This document shows, in pieces, positions 36,567 through 45,620 of a stretch of 64,000 nucleotides of DNA (the first letter of the stretch is position 1; each line of letters starts with the position of its first letter). The translations under genes were made by a program, and so were the position numbers. The notes below the pieces were generated by a model. That model ran no database searches and was not told where the DNA came from. It was given only the letters and a program-made list of their open reading frames with translations. Origin of the DNA: Candidatus Nitrosopumilus sp. (lineage in GTDB: Archaea > Thermoproteota > Nitrososphaeria > Nitrososphaerales > Nitrosopumilaceae); contig QOOS01000001.1 in NCBI GenBank assembly GCA_003331425.1, positions 226,262 through 290,261 on the forward strand, in the 5' to 3' direction.

Positions 36567-37966
36567 TTTTTCTTAATAATTTTTGAATGTGCTGTTAAAA
36601 ATAATTCTATTCTACCTTCTCCAAAATTATTTGCTTTAGCATTTAATCCAGTTATGGAAATAATTTCTCCTAATTCACATTTATCAATTAGTTTCGCTTG
36701 ATTTCTCCATCCTTTTACCCAGATCTGACCTGTATCATCCTCAACAAACATTTCTGAAAGAGAAATTGATTCACCTGATTTAGTTTGTATTTCCTTTCTT
36801 TCAGGAACTTTTAGCACTATGGATTCAATACAATATGTTTGGTCTACTTTTACATCACTAATCTTTGTGCGAATTTTAGATAATGATGGAATTGTTTCAT
36901 CATTATCTAATTTTCTTACAAATGAATTTTCATCTAATGTAACTGAATTTCCATAAACTTTTGATGGCATGCATTCAATTACATCTCCTTCAACACAAAT
37001 GCTAGTTGAATTTGAAAAATCATTGATATTGTAGATATTTTTTTGGTTATCTGTTGCTATAATCATATTTTTTCCGTCTTCAGTTGTTACTATTGATAAA
37101 ATTCTTGCAATAATGGGTTCAGCTTCTTTTCCACCCTCAATTTCAATAATTGTTGCTTCATTACCATGAATTTCCAATCCTTGATTTCCAGATTTTACTC
37201 TAACACCTAACAATTTTACATTTGCAGATTGTGAAATCATATTTGGAATTAATGATTCGTCTTTACCCCATAGAACAACTCTCATTGCAGATCCATCTTT
37301 TCCTTTTAGTCTCATTCTAAGTGCAGTTCCAGGCTGACCTCTGGAATTTGTAAATTTCATTCCACTGATTATTCCATCAATTAATCCTGAGATTGCAAGA
37401 TCTTTTTGCCCTTCTTGTAATTCACTTATGTCTTTAGTAATTTTATCAATCATTGGAATCTCACTTTCAGTTTCAACGGTTTGAATATTTGATCCAGAAC
37501 CAATATTGATGGTAGGTGAACCATCTAAATCTGATTTTACATATGCTTTTATGATTTTAATTAGATCACCCGGTTTAATATTTTCAATACCAGGTAAGTT
37601 TGCTTTTTCATCCCATAACTTTACGCTTGCTGTAGAACCTGAATCGTATACTGTCATTGTTCTTAAATCAAATGTTGAACCATCTTTTCTTGAAAATTGT
37701 TTTGTAGGTGAAAAATTTAAAACTCTAGTTTCTAATGAAATTTCTTTTGCACCTGCATACAAGTCCTTTAAACTAATTTCCGTTTTTGATGTTTCCTCAA
37801 GTTTAACATTATAATCTGATGCAATCAAAAATACTGCTCCTTCGTCAGTAAGATATCCAGAACCTATTTTCTCTTTTTTTTCTGCAATTTTTTGATCGAT
37901 TACATCTTTGGTTAATTCTGGTTTTAGTTGTAACAGTTTATCAATAAGATTTTGTGATTCTGACAT
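36563..37966 (-). CDS. rpa: Replication protein A (single-stranded DNA-binding, multi-OB fold)
   Basis: The 467-residue RPA41-like protein is the main ssDNA-binding factor of this kind of archaeon. The N-terminal helical part (LIDKLLQLKPELTKDVIDQKI) is followed by at least three OB folds. OB1 is about 65-165 (FSRKDGSTFDLRTMTVYDSGS, ASVKLWDEKA), OB2 about 190-275 (RMRLKGKDGSAMRVVLWG) and OB3 about 365-450 (LSEMFVEDDTGQIWVKGWRNQA). No C-terminal zinc finger is visible, which differs from euryarchaeal RPA. It converges with the RadB-like gene. Confidence 0.88.
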   Translation of the reverse strand: MSESQNLIDKLLQLKPELTKDVIDQKIAEKKEKIGSGYLTDEGAVFLIASDYNVKLEETSKTEISLKDLYAGAKEISLETRVLNFSPTKQFSRKDGSTFDLRTMTVYDSGSTASVKLWDEKANLPGIENIKPGDLIKIIKAYVKSDLDGSPTINIGSGSNIQTVETESEIPMIDKITKDISELQEGQKDLAISGLIDGIISGMKFTNSRGQPGTALRMRLKGKDGSAMRVVLWGKDESLIPNMISQSANVKLLGVRVKSGNQGLEIHGNEATIIEIEGGKEAEPIIARILSIVTTEDGKNMIIATDNQKNIYNINDFSNSTSICVEGDVIECMPSKVYGNSVTLDENSFVRKLDNDETIPSLSKIRTKISDVKVDQTYCIESIVLKVPERKEIQTKSGESISLSEMFVEDDTGQIWVKGWRNQAKLIDKCELGEIISITGLNAKANNFGEGRIELFLTAHSKIIKKN

Positions 37967-38163
37967 TTAGTTTCCATAAACATGATGTCTTAATAAAAAT
38001 TTCATTGATTTTTTAATTTATTTAATCAAAATTATCGATAACTGCTTAAATTATTTAATTTAAAACCTATTTCTTTATGTAGAAACAAATCTAAAATTTC
38101 CTTAATTTGTTTAATAATTCTGTTATATTATCTCACTACCTAAATTAATAGGAAGATCGCAGG

Positions 38164-39108
38164 TTGATTGTGTCTTGTATTAATGTAGAACATTTATCCA
38201 AATCATATGGATCAATTACAGCTGTAAATGATCTAATTTTATCAGTAAAAAAAGGCCAAGTTTTTGGATTTTTAGGTCCAAACGGTGCAGGCAAATCCAC
38301 GACAATTAAGTTACTTACAACTTTGATAAAACCATCCTCTGGTTCATTATCCATTTTAGGAATTGACGCTATTTCAAATCCGTTAGAAATTCGTAGTAAA
38401 ATTGGAGTTGTTTTACAGCAACCAAGTTATGAGCCTACTTTGTCTGTAGAAAAATCTCTTGATAAATACGGAATGATGTGGAATATTCCAAAAATTGAGC
38501 GTAAAAAAAGAATGGAACAATTATTGAAGGATTTTGATTTGGTTGAAATTCGTAAAAAGAGAAATGAAGATCTTTCTATTGGTCAACGAAGACGTGTGCA
38601 AGTTGCACGTGAATTCATGCATGATATGGAATTATTATTTTTAGACGAACCCACAGTTGGATTAGATCCTGAAGCTCGTAGAAAATTACTTGATTATTTA
38701 AAAAATAAAATTAAAACTGGTTTAACAATTTTTTATACAACTCATATTTTATCCGAAGCTGAATATCTCTGTGACGAAATAGCTATAATTGATAATGGAA
38801 AAATTCTTACTGTTGATTCACCTGATGCTTTAAAAAATAGATTTGGAAAGGAAAAAACAATTAAAATTCATTTACAAAATAAACAATCAAACATTTCTTC
38901 ATTGTTAAATGACATACCTGATTTTGAAATTAAGTTTGATACTGGTACAACAATTATTATTCATTCAGAACAATCAGAATTAATTTTACTACGAGTTCTA
39001 AAAATACTTAATGAAAATAATATTGAAATTGAAGATTTATCTGCAGTACCAACAAATCTTGAAGATGTATTTTTAAAAATGGTGAGAGAAAATGCATCCA
39101 ATAATTAG
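38164..39108 (+). CDS. ABC-2 type exporter ATP-binding protein
   Basis: The 314-residue ATPase has Walker A GPNGAGKST (about 38-46), signature LSIGQRRRVQVARE (about 138-151), Walker B LLFLDEPTVGLDPEARR (about 158-174) and the switch histidine in YTTHILSEAEYLCDE. A C-terminal domain of about 90 residues after residue 215 resembles the DrrA type. It pairs with the permease that starts 17 bases inside its 3' end. The start is a TTG; GGAAG and AGGTTG sequences just upstream give weak ribosome-binding support. The cargo is unknown. Confidence 0.92.
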   Translation: MIVSCINVEHLSKSYGSITAVNDLILSVKKGQVFGFLGPNGAGKSTTIKLLTTLIKPSSGSLSILGIDAISNPLEIRSKIGVVLQQPSYEPTLSVEKSLDKYGMMWNIPKIERKKRMEQLLKDFDLVEIRKKRNEDLSIGQRRRVQVAREFMHDMELLFLDEPTVGLDPEARRKLLDYLKNKIKTGLTIFYTTHILSEAEYLCDEIAIIDNGKILTVDSPDALKNRFGKEKTIKIHLQNKQSNISSLLNDIPDFEIKFDTGTTIIIHSEQSELILLRVLKILNENNIEIEDLSAVPTNLEDVFLKMVRENASNN

Positions 39109-39853
39109 ACTTGTTAATAGAAATCTAACGATTTCACTTAACCCTGGATTTTTAATTTGGCAAATTATTTTTCCTTTAATCTATATTTTTGTAGCAGGTT
39201 TTGCTTATGGTCCACTAATTAATCAGGTTCCGTTTGCTGGAAAGGATCTTGATTATCCTGCATTTTTAGCATCTGGTATGATTGGATTTAATATTATGAA
39301 TAGTACATTAATTTCTGGAATTCTTATTTGGAATGATCGACGACATGGAATGTTTGAACAGATCATGTCTGGTCCATTTACTCGCAGTCATTACATTTTG
39401 AGTAATATTTGTACAATTGGCATAATTGGATTAGTTAGTGCATCCTTAATTGCAGTCGTTGGCTATCCTGTAATCTTTCAATCTGCAGAATTTTCACTGG
39501 CTACGATCCCAATTCTAATTTTTGGTGCAGTCGTTGGATCCATTCTATTTGGTTCATTAGCCTCAATAATTTCTACTAGATTACGCTCAAGTGAAGGATT
39601 TAATGTAATTATCAATACGGTTTTTCTTTTCTTTGCATTTGTTAGTTCTGCATTTTACCCAGCTGATACAGCACCTGAACCATTACGTACTGCATTTTAT
39701 CTTAATCCATTGACATATCTTGTTGATATAATCAGAGCAGGAATTTTTGGAACTATTACTGAATTTGTTATTTATGAAATGATTATTCTTGCTGCACTTG
39801 CAGCTATTCTTTTTATTATTGCTTCAAAACTATTAACAAGATTAGATTTTTAA
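39092..39853 (+). CDS. ABC-2 type exporter permease
   Basis: The 253-residue integral membrane protein has six hydrophobic helices: about 20-40, 60-80, 110-130, 145-165, 175-195 and 225-245. It has the ABC-2 permease features: NPGFLIWQIIFPLIYI at the first helix, WNDRRHGMFEQIMSGPF in the loop, and RAGIFGT before the last helix. It is the membrane half of the exporter, translated from within the ATPase gene by overlap. The closest families are DrrB-like drug or lipid exporters. Confidence 0.9.
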   Translation: MHPIIRLVNRNLTISLNPGFLIWQIIFPLIYIFVAGFAYGPLINQVPFAGKDLDYPAFLASGMIGFNIMNSTLISGILIWNDRRHGMFEQIMSGPFTRSHYILSNICTIGIIGLVSASLIAVVGYPVIFQSAEFSLATIPILIFGAVVGSILFGSLASIISTRLRSSEGFNVIINTVFLFFAFVSSAFYPADTAPEPLRTAFYLNPLTYLVDIIRAGIFGTITEFVIYEMIILAALAAILFIIASKLLTRLDF

Positions 39854-39862
39854 AAATTAGAA

Positions 39863-40600
39863 TTATTTTTTAAATTTTTCATACATTTCATTAATTGTTT
39901 TAATAACATCTAAATTTTCATACTCTACTAAATTTAAATTTGGAATGACACAATGTCCTCCAATAATACCTGGAAACATTTTTGGTCTATTGCCCAAATT
40001 TTCATGAATTTCATCGGCAAATTTCCACATTTCATCAAAATCAACATTCTCTTTTTCACATATCATTTTAGTAATTTGAGCATAATTGATTAACCATCCA
40101 TAATATGTTGTATCAACTAATATTTTTGCAAGCTCTGCAGTTTTTGTAGTTGACATCCATTCTACTTTTTCAAATCTATTTTCTAAATCTTTTTTTATTT
40201 CTGAATTTATTTCTTTATTATCAAACGAAATAAATTTTGTATATTTTTTAATATCATCTAAAAATCTTCTATGTACTCCACGAACTGGTGAAAATAAAAT
40301 TGGTATTGATGATCTTTCTTGAATGCTTTTTGTAGTTCCTGGTTTTACAGTTGAATGAATTACAACAACTTGAATATTTTTTATCTTATTAATCCATTCA
40401 ATTACAATATCTGTAAATTTTTCTAATTCTCCTGGTAGACAGACATGAAGGTATTGTGGATTTTCAATAATTTTATTTTCAGTATAGTTTTTACATTTTG
40501 AATCTTCTAAATCAATTCCAATACAATCAAATTTTCTATCTACAAGTAAATCAAATAATGTCTCCCCCACTTCTCCCATTCCTAAAATAATATCTGTCAT
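39863..40600 (-). CDS. Short nucleotide-sugar dehydrogenase-like protein
   Basis: The 245-residue protein has an N-terminal NAD-binding IILGMGEVGETLFDLL (about 4-19) and VVVIHSTVKPGTTKSIQE (about 93-110). TAELAKILVDTTYYGWLINYAQI (about 150-172) is the central helix of UDP-sugar 6-dehydrogenases, and PGIIGGHCVIPNL (about 212-224) matches the position of their catalytic GGxC motif. The C-terminal domain of true dehydrogenases (about 150 residues) is absent. It may be an incomplete or specialised enzyme. It lies by a DUF354 protein and a related Rossmann protein further right. Confidence 0.65.
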   Translation of the reverse strand: MTDIILGMGEVGETLFDLLVDRKFDCIGIDLEDSKCKNYTENKIIENPQYLHVCLPGELEKFTDIVIEWINKIKNIQVVVIHSTVKPGTTKSIQERSSIPILFSPVRGVHRRFLDDIKKYTKFISFDNKEINSEIKKDLENRFEKVEWMSTTKTAELAKILVDTTYYGWLINYAQITKMICEKENVDFDEMWKFADEIHENLGNRPKMFPGIIGGHCVIPNLNLVEYENLDVIKTINEMYEKFKK

Positions 40601-40669
40601 TATGCCTAATCTGAGTAATATTGACTATATTATGTTCATGCTTCGATTATCATCGATTTTTAGGTAGAG

Positions 40670-40742
40670 TAGCCCGGGCAAGACTCGAACTTGCGTCTCG
40701 GGCTTCAAAGGCCCAAATGCTTGACCGCTACACTACCGGGCT
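40670..40742 (-). tRNA. tRNA-Gln (anticodon TTG)
   Basis: On the minus strand AGCCCGG pairs with CCGGGCT. The anticodon stem TGGGC/GCCCG holds the loop CTTTGAA, giving anticodon TTG for glutamine. The T arm with TTCGAGT is canonical and the discriminator is A (base 40670). CCA is not encoded and no intron is present. In this archaeon it would be charged with glutamate and then amidated by the GatD/GatE enzyme encoded at 47.6-50.8 kb. Confidence 0.95.
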
Positions 40743-40812
40743 ACTAAATCGAGCACTGCTATTCCCTTAATGAACTTTTTAATCCAATTTGACTCTTAAA
40801 AGTAAATTAGAA

Positions 40813-41841
40813 TTAATTTTTGATTATTTTAATTAGTTTTTCTATAGGATCTTCCATCTGTTTAACAACTTTTTTGGCTCTTTTTTGATTTTGGTCATTT
40901 TTTCTTGCAAAAATTCTCTTAATTTCATTTGAAACTTTTTTTGGATTTGTTTCCCTTTTTACAAGGGATTTTTTTACTAAGAAATTTTCGATTATATTTG
41001 GAACTGCATTATATGATATTGTAGGAATACCCATTAAAGCAGATTCTGCTGTCATAGTTCCACCAGAACCTATGAAGACATCTGTATCATTGAGTAAATA
41101 TTTTCCATCAAATGACATTTTAATAACTTTGATTTTTTTTCCCATAATTTTTTGTAGATTAATAATTTGTTGAGTATATCTACCTAAAACAATAATATTC
41201 TCATCTTTGTAATCATTGGCAATTTTTTTAATTATTGGAATTATTTTACTTGATTTTGATGTATACGCAGCTTCTTCCTCTTCCACTCTGATCAAAATAT
41301 TTTTTTTATTATTATTTTTAAATGGAGAAATGATATTTTGATTAATTTTTCTTTGCATAGTCACTACTGCGTCAATTGCTTTGTATTGAACAATATCTTT
41401 CTCATTAATTCCAAATTTTGAAAATTCTTTTTTAGGTATTACATATGGAATTAAGAGTTTTTGAATTAATGGTAATGTAAGTCTCATTACTGCATTTGCA
41501 TGTGGTGAGTCACAGAACATAATATGTTTAATTCCTAAACCAAACGAAATTCTTGCTGCTTCTGGCGAACCAAAACTTATCACCACATCAGGTTCAAAAT
41601 TCTTAATTTTTTTAGATAATTTTTCAATCCTTTCAATACTTGCTTTGAGTTTACTTTTTTTGTCTCCACCACCATGTTTTCCAACAAAAATTAGGTCAAA
41701 ATGTCTAATTTTTGCTAATTTTGTAACTTCGTTATATTCTCTTGATGTACATAAAATGTCATGTTTTTGTCCTAATTTCTCAATTATTGGTTCAGAAAAC
41801 AATAATTGTTTTGGTGTGAGAATATCTATCCATATTTTCAA
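40813..41841 (-). CDS. DUF354-family protein (GT-B glycosyltransferase-like)
   Basis: The 342-residue protein has the features of the archaeal DUF354 family: an N-terminal KIWIDILTPKQLLF, FVGKHGGGDKKSKLKAS, the FEPDVVISFGSPEAARIS block (about 83-100) and HIMFCDSPHANAV. A C-terminal GSGGTMTAESALMGIPTISYNA (about 257-278) resembles the donor-binding region of GT-B glycosyltransferases and UDP-GlcNAc epimerases. Enzyme activity is not known. Its neighbours, two nucleotide-sugar-dehydrogenase-like proteins, suggest work on sugar nucleotides or surface glycans. Confidence 0.75.
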   Translation of the reverse strand: MKIWIDILTPKQLLFSEPIIEKLGQKHDILCTSREYNEVTKLAKIRHFDLIFVGKHGGGDKKSKLKASIERIEKLSKKIKNFEPDVVISFGSPEAARISFGLGIKHIMFCDSPHANAVMRLTLPLIQKLLIPYVIPKKEFSKFGINEKDIVQYKAIDAVVTMQRKINQNIISPFKNNNKKNILIRVEEEEAAYTSKSSKIIPIIKKIANDYKDENIIVLGRYTQQIINLQKIMGKKIKVIKMSFDGKYLLNDTDVFIGSGGTMTAESALMGIPTISYNAVPNIIENFLVKKSLVKRETNPKKVSNEIKRIFARKNDQNQKRAKKVVKQMEDPIEKLIKIIKN

Positions 41842-41902
41842 GTATTTCTGCTAATTACTATACTTCAATAAGTTTTTCTTAGTCGATAATCATCTGTTAT
41901 TG

Positions 41903-43042
41903 ATGGCAGGAGCAAAAGTTGTTGTTTATGGGTTAAGTACTGAAGGTTATGCAATTGCATCTCAAATGGCCATAAAAGGTGCTGATGTATCTATAATAGA
42001 TGAATCAACCCCTTCTGCAATATCTCTTAAAGCTGAAATTGCTAAAACATATCCAAATGTTTCTTCATTAAAAGAGGATGAGCCATTATTGGCAATGGAA
42101 CCAATTGATGTAGCAATTTCTAAAGCTCAATATCTTTTCTTTACACCAAGAATTAGAAAAACTGGCCAAGATATTAAAACAGAAATTCATTCTAAATTCA
42201 AAGATGCAGTTACATCATTAAAGAAAAATAGTTCAGTAATTTTTACATTAGCTACGGGATTTGGAGGTAACAACGAAAACATTTCGTTATTAGAACATGT
42301 AACTGGACTTCAAGCTGGTAAAAATATTTCTTATTTTTATTATCCTTTAGAGGATCTAAATCAACAACCCAAAATTATTGGTTCATTTAATGGTAAAAAA
42401 GATCCAATTTTAGCAGATTTACTTGGTAATACTAAAAAAGAAAAAGAATTTGTAGCAATTTCATCATCTGAACACTTCCACGCTATTGATATTTTATCAA
42501 GATTTTCTAGTCTTTGTAGTATTTTAGAAGTTTGTAAATATGCGCAAGATGAAATTACGAAAAATGATCTTTCGTCAAATGATTTTCAAGAAATCTATTT
42601 GGATAATATGATAAATGGATTATTTGATTTAAAATCTCTAGGCTCTTCTTTTGAAGGTTCAAATTCGTTAATGTATTTGATAAATGGAAGTGTAAAAGGA
42701 ATAGATGGTTACATTAAAAGATTGATTGATGAAATTCGTGGTACATTAAAGAAAAATGATCTCAAAGCTAGCAGAACCAAAATTGCATTATCTTGGACAC
42801 TTGATCAACATGCAATGCGTGGTGATAAAATTGAAATGCTTCAAAATCTAACTTCTAAATTACGTGATTACATAGGTGACGTTGAAGCTTACGAAGATCC
42901 AGATTTCAATTTATTTCACAGTGATAAAACTACAATAATTGTTGCTTGTTCTCAATCTGATTTTAAAAATATTGAAAATACTAAAAAAGATTCTAATTTA
43001 ATTATTGTAAAAGCAAATCCTCTTTGTGAAACTATTCAATAA
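41903..43042 (+). CDS. Nucleotide-sugar dehydrogenase-like Rossmann protein of unknown function
   Basis: The 379-residue protein has an N-terminal nucleotide-binding VVVYGLSTEGYAIASQM (about 4-20), a central helical domain (ISSSEHFHAIDILSRFSSLCSILEVCKYAQDEI) and a second alpha-beta domain (KIALSWTLDQHAMRGDKIEMLQNL, then TTIIVACSQSDFKNI). That three-part order matches UDP-glucose dehydrogenases, but the catalytic GGxC cysteine motif is not seen, so a redox reaction is doubtful. I know it only as a conserved thaumarchaeal type. The ATG at 41903 is preferred to the TTG one codon before. It stands alone, divergent from the DUF354 gene. Confidence 0.6.
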   Translation: MAGAKVVVYGLSTEGYAIASQMAIKGADVSIIDESTPSAISLKAEIAKTYPNVSSLKEDEPLLAMEPIDVAISKAQYLFFTPRIRKTGQDIKTEIHSKFKDAVTSLKKNSSVIFTLATGFGGNNENISLLEHVTGLQAGKNISYFYYPLEDLNQQPKIIGSFNGKKDPILADLLGNTKKEKEFVAISSSEHFHAIDILSRFSSLCSILEVCKYAQDEITKNDLSSNDFQEIYLDNMINGLFDLKSLGSSFEGSNSLMYLINGSVKGIDGYIKRLIDEIRGTLKKNDLKASRTKIALSWTLDQHAMRGDKIEMLQNLTSKLRDYIGDVEAYEDPDFNLFHSDKTTIIVACSQSDFKNIENTKKDSNLIIVKANPLCETIQ

Positions 43043-43077
43043 TGGTATAAATTAGCTAGATAATAATTCTGTTTAAA

Positions 43078-43665
43078 TTGTCTAACGAAACAAATTCTGA
43101 TGAAATTCCTGTTGAAGTACTATCTGAAAATGAAACTGATTCTAGCAATAAAATCGAGGAATTAGATAATATGGATAATAATGATAACACATCTGAAGAT
43201 TTATCAAAACTATTAGAATTAGAGAAACAAAAAACACTACAATTTGAAGAAAAATTAAAACATGTATTAGCAGATTTTCAAAATCTTAGTAAAAAAACCC
43301 AAAATGATATTGAGACTGGTGTTAATTCTAAAATTAATGAATTCATGTTGGATTTTCTTAAAATTTATGATGATTTCATACGGGCAAAAGAAGTAATTTC
43401 TGAAAGTAAAATTAATGCAGATGGTTTAAATTCGATTTTAAAAAATATGGAATCATTAATGGAAAAATATAATGTTAAACCAATTGATGCACTTGGAGAA
43501 ATTTTTGATCCAAACTTCCATGAGGCTATTTCAATAATTTCTGATCCCTCATTAGATGATAATACAATTACAAAAGAGATCAGGAAGGGATATATTTCTC
43601 ATGAAAAAATATTAAGACCTACACTAGTAGAAATTTCAAAAAAGGAGAATGATGATAAAAAATGA
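43078..43665 (+). CDS. grpE: GrpE nucleotide exchange factor
   Basis: The 195-residue DnaK co-factor speeds release of ADP. The acidic, unstructured start (about 1-45) is followed by a long coiled-coil helix ([30 protein letters not shown], about 46-75) and the C-terminal beta domain with [20 protein letters not shown] (about 138-157) and [19 protein letters not shown]. It starts at a TTG and its stop overlaps the dnaK start by 4 bases (ATGA). Confidence 0.92.
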   Translation: MSNETNSDEIPVEVLSENETDSSNKIEELDNMDNNDNTSEDLSKLLELEKQKTLQFEEKLKHVLADFQNLSKKTQNDIETGVNSKINEFMLDFLKIYDDFIRAKEVISESKINADGLNSILKNMESLMEKYNVKPIDALGEIFDPNFHEAISIISDPSLDDNTITKEIRKGYISHEKILRPTLVEISKKENDDKK

Positions 43666-45572
43666 CTAAAATTATAGGTATTGACTTAGGAACGAGTAAC
43701 TCAGCTGCAGCCGTAGTAATGGGTGGTAAACCAACTATTATTCCAGCAGCAGAAGGTGCAACAGTAGGAGGTAAAGCATTTCCTTCAGTTGTAGCATTTA
43801 GTAAAGAGGGCGAATTGATGGTTGGTGAACCTGCCAGAAGACAAGCAGTTACTAATCCAGATAATACAATCGTTGCTGCCAAAAGAAAAATGGGTTCAGA
43901 TGAAACTTTTAAAATTTTAGATAAACAATACAAACCTCAACAAGTTTCTGCATTTATTCTTCAAAAAATAAAAAAAGATGCTGAAGCATTCGTTGGAGAA
44001 CCTATTGAAAAAGTTGTAATTACTGTTCCTGCATATTTTGATGATAACCAACGTCAAGCAACTAAAGATGCTGGTACTATTGCTGGTCTCGATGTTGTTA
44101 GAATAATTAATGAACCAACTGCTGCATCTTTAGCATTTGGATTAGATAAAGCTAAACAAGATATGAAAATACTTGTTTTTGATTTTGGTGGTGGTACTTT
44201 AGATGTAACCATAATGGAAATGGGTGGTGGTGTATTTGAAGTGCTAAGTACATCTGGTGATACAAAATTAGGTGGTACGGATATGGATAAAGTTTTGATT
44301 GATTATGTTGTTGATGAATTTAAGAAAAAAGAAGGTGTTGATTTAACTTCTGATTCAACAGCAATGACAAGAATTAGAGAGGCTTGTGAAAAAGCAAAAA
44401 TTGAATTATCAACGGTTATGGAAACGGATATCAATTTACCATTTATTGCACATGATCCATCTGCAGGTGCTAAAAATCTTGAATTAAGAATTACAAGAGC
44501 AAAATTAGATGAGTTGATTGGTCCAATTGTGGATAGATGTAAGCCTTCAATTCTAAAAGCATTAGAAGATGCAAAATTGTCTAATTCTGATATTAATAAA
44601 ATTGTCATGGTAGGTGGACCAACTAGAATTCCTTTAGTTAAAAAATTCGTCAGTGAAGTAGTTGGACAAGAATCTGAATCCGGTGTTGATCCAATGGAAG
44701 CAGTAGCTATGGGTGCTGCAATTCAAGCTGGTATTATTGCTGGTGACGTGACAAGTGATATAGTATTACTTGATGTAACACCTCTAACATTAGGAATTGA
44801 GACATTAGGTGGTGTACGAGAACCATTAATTGAAAGAAATACTACTATCCCAACATCAAAAGGTAAAGTTTTCACAACTGCTGCTGATAATCAAACTGCT
44901 GTAACAATACATGTTGTACAAGGTGAAAGACCAATGGCAACTGATAATGTATCATTAGGAAGTTTCAATCTAACTGATTTACCACCAGCCCCAAGAGGTG
45001 TACCACAAATTGAAGTTAAATTTGATATTGATGCAAACGGAATCATTAATGTAACAGCAAAAGATCTGGGAACACAAAAAGAAGCTAAAATAACAATTGA
45101 ATCTAATTCAAAACTTTCTCCAGAAGAAATAGAGAAATTAAAAGAAGATGCAGAAAAGTTTTCTGATGAGGATAAAGTAAAGAAAGAAAAAATTGATCTC
45201 AAAAACGAAGCAGAGAGTTATATCTATACAACTGAAAAATTAGTAAATGTAGATCTTAAAGATAAAATTTCACAGGAACAAGGAATTAAAATTACTGATG
45301 CAGTAAAAGAAGTTAAGGAAGTATTAGATAAAGAGCCATCTGAATTAAAACCTAAACTTGAAGCACTTCAAACTTTAGTTAATGAAGTTACCACCGAACT
45401 TTACAAAAATGCAGCTCCACCTCCAGGTGCAGAGGGACAACAAGGTGCAGAGGGACAACAAGGTGCAGAGGGACAACAAGGTGCAGAGGGACAACAAGGT
45501 GCAGAGGGACAACAAGGTGCAGAGGGACAACCTAATGAATCAGATTCAACTGATGAAGCAAAAACTAACTAA
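43662..45572 (+). CDS. dnaK: Molecular chaperone DnaK (Hsp70)
   Basis: The 636-residue chaperone has phosphate motifs [14 protein letters not shown] (5-18), [13 protein letters not shown] (about 173-185) and [10 protein letters not shown] (about 317-326). The linker and substrate domain begin with [19 protein letters not shown] (about 367), and a helical lid follows. The last 50 residues are six copies of [12 protein letters not shown] encoded by 18-base repeats, then [12 protein letters not shown] in place of the bacterial EEVD-like acidic tail. It is translationally coupled to grpE, with dnaJ downstream. Bacterial-type Hsp70 in archaea is believed to have been gained by transfer; thaumarchaea carry it commonly. 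Confidence 0.96.
   Translation: MTKIIGIDLGTSNSAAAVVMGGKPTIIPAAEGATVGGKAFPSVVAFSKEGELMVGEPARRQAVTNPDNTIVAAKRKMGSDETFKILDKQYKPQQVSAFILQKIKKDAEAFVGEPIEKVVITVPAYFDDNQRQATKDAGTIAGLDVVRIINEPTAASLAFGLDKAKQDMKILVFDFGGGTLDVTIMEMGGGVFEVLSTSGDTKLGGTDMDKVLIDYVVDEFKKKEGVDLTSDSTAMTRIREACEKAKIELSTVMETDINLPFIAHDPSAGAKNLELRITRAKLDELIGPIVDRCKPSILKALEDAKLSNSDINKIVMVGGPTRIPLVKKFVSEVVGQESESGVDPMEAVAMGAAIQAGIIAGDVTSDIVLLDVTPLTLGIETLGGVREPLIERNTTIPTSKGKVFTTAADNQTAVTIHVVQGERPMATDNVSLGSFNLTDLPPAPRGVPQIEVKFDIDANGIINVTAKDLGTQKEAKITIESNSKLSPEEIEKLKEDAEKFSDEDKVKKEKIDLKNEAESYIYTTEKLVNVDLKDKISQEQGIKITDAVKEVKEVLDKEPSELKPKLEALQTLVNEVTTELYKNAAPPPGAEGQQGAEGQQGAEGQQGAEGQQGAEGQQGAEGQPNESDSTDEAKTN
45426..45533 (+). repeat. 18-base tandem repeat in the dnaK tail
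   Basis: Six consecutive in-frame 18-base units start at 45426. The first five are identical (GGTGCAGAGGGACAACAA), and the sixth differs in its last two bases (CCT instead of CAA). Identity between units, including third codon positions, points to recent expansion by slippage or unequal exchange. Each unit codes for GAEGQQ. Confidence 0.95.
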
Positions 45573-45620
45573 TTTTTGAAATTAATCATTTATAGTGTAA
45601 TTAAAATGAAGAAATAACTC

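Noticed and set aside
37967..38163. AT-rich gap with repeated TTATTTAATTTA-like stretches as a replication origin
   Set aside because: No origin-recognition-box repeats or cdc6 gene nearby; the gap is short and looks like two promoters.
45426..45533. CRISPR-like array
   Set aside because: The units are contiguous and in frame inside dnaK, without spacers; no CRISPR repeats or cas genes were seen anywhere in the window.
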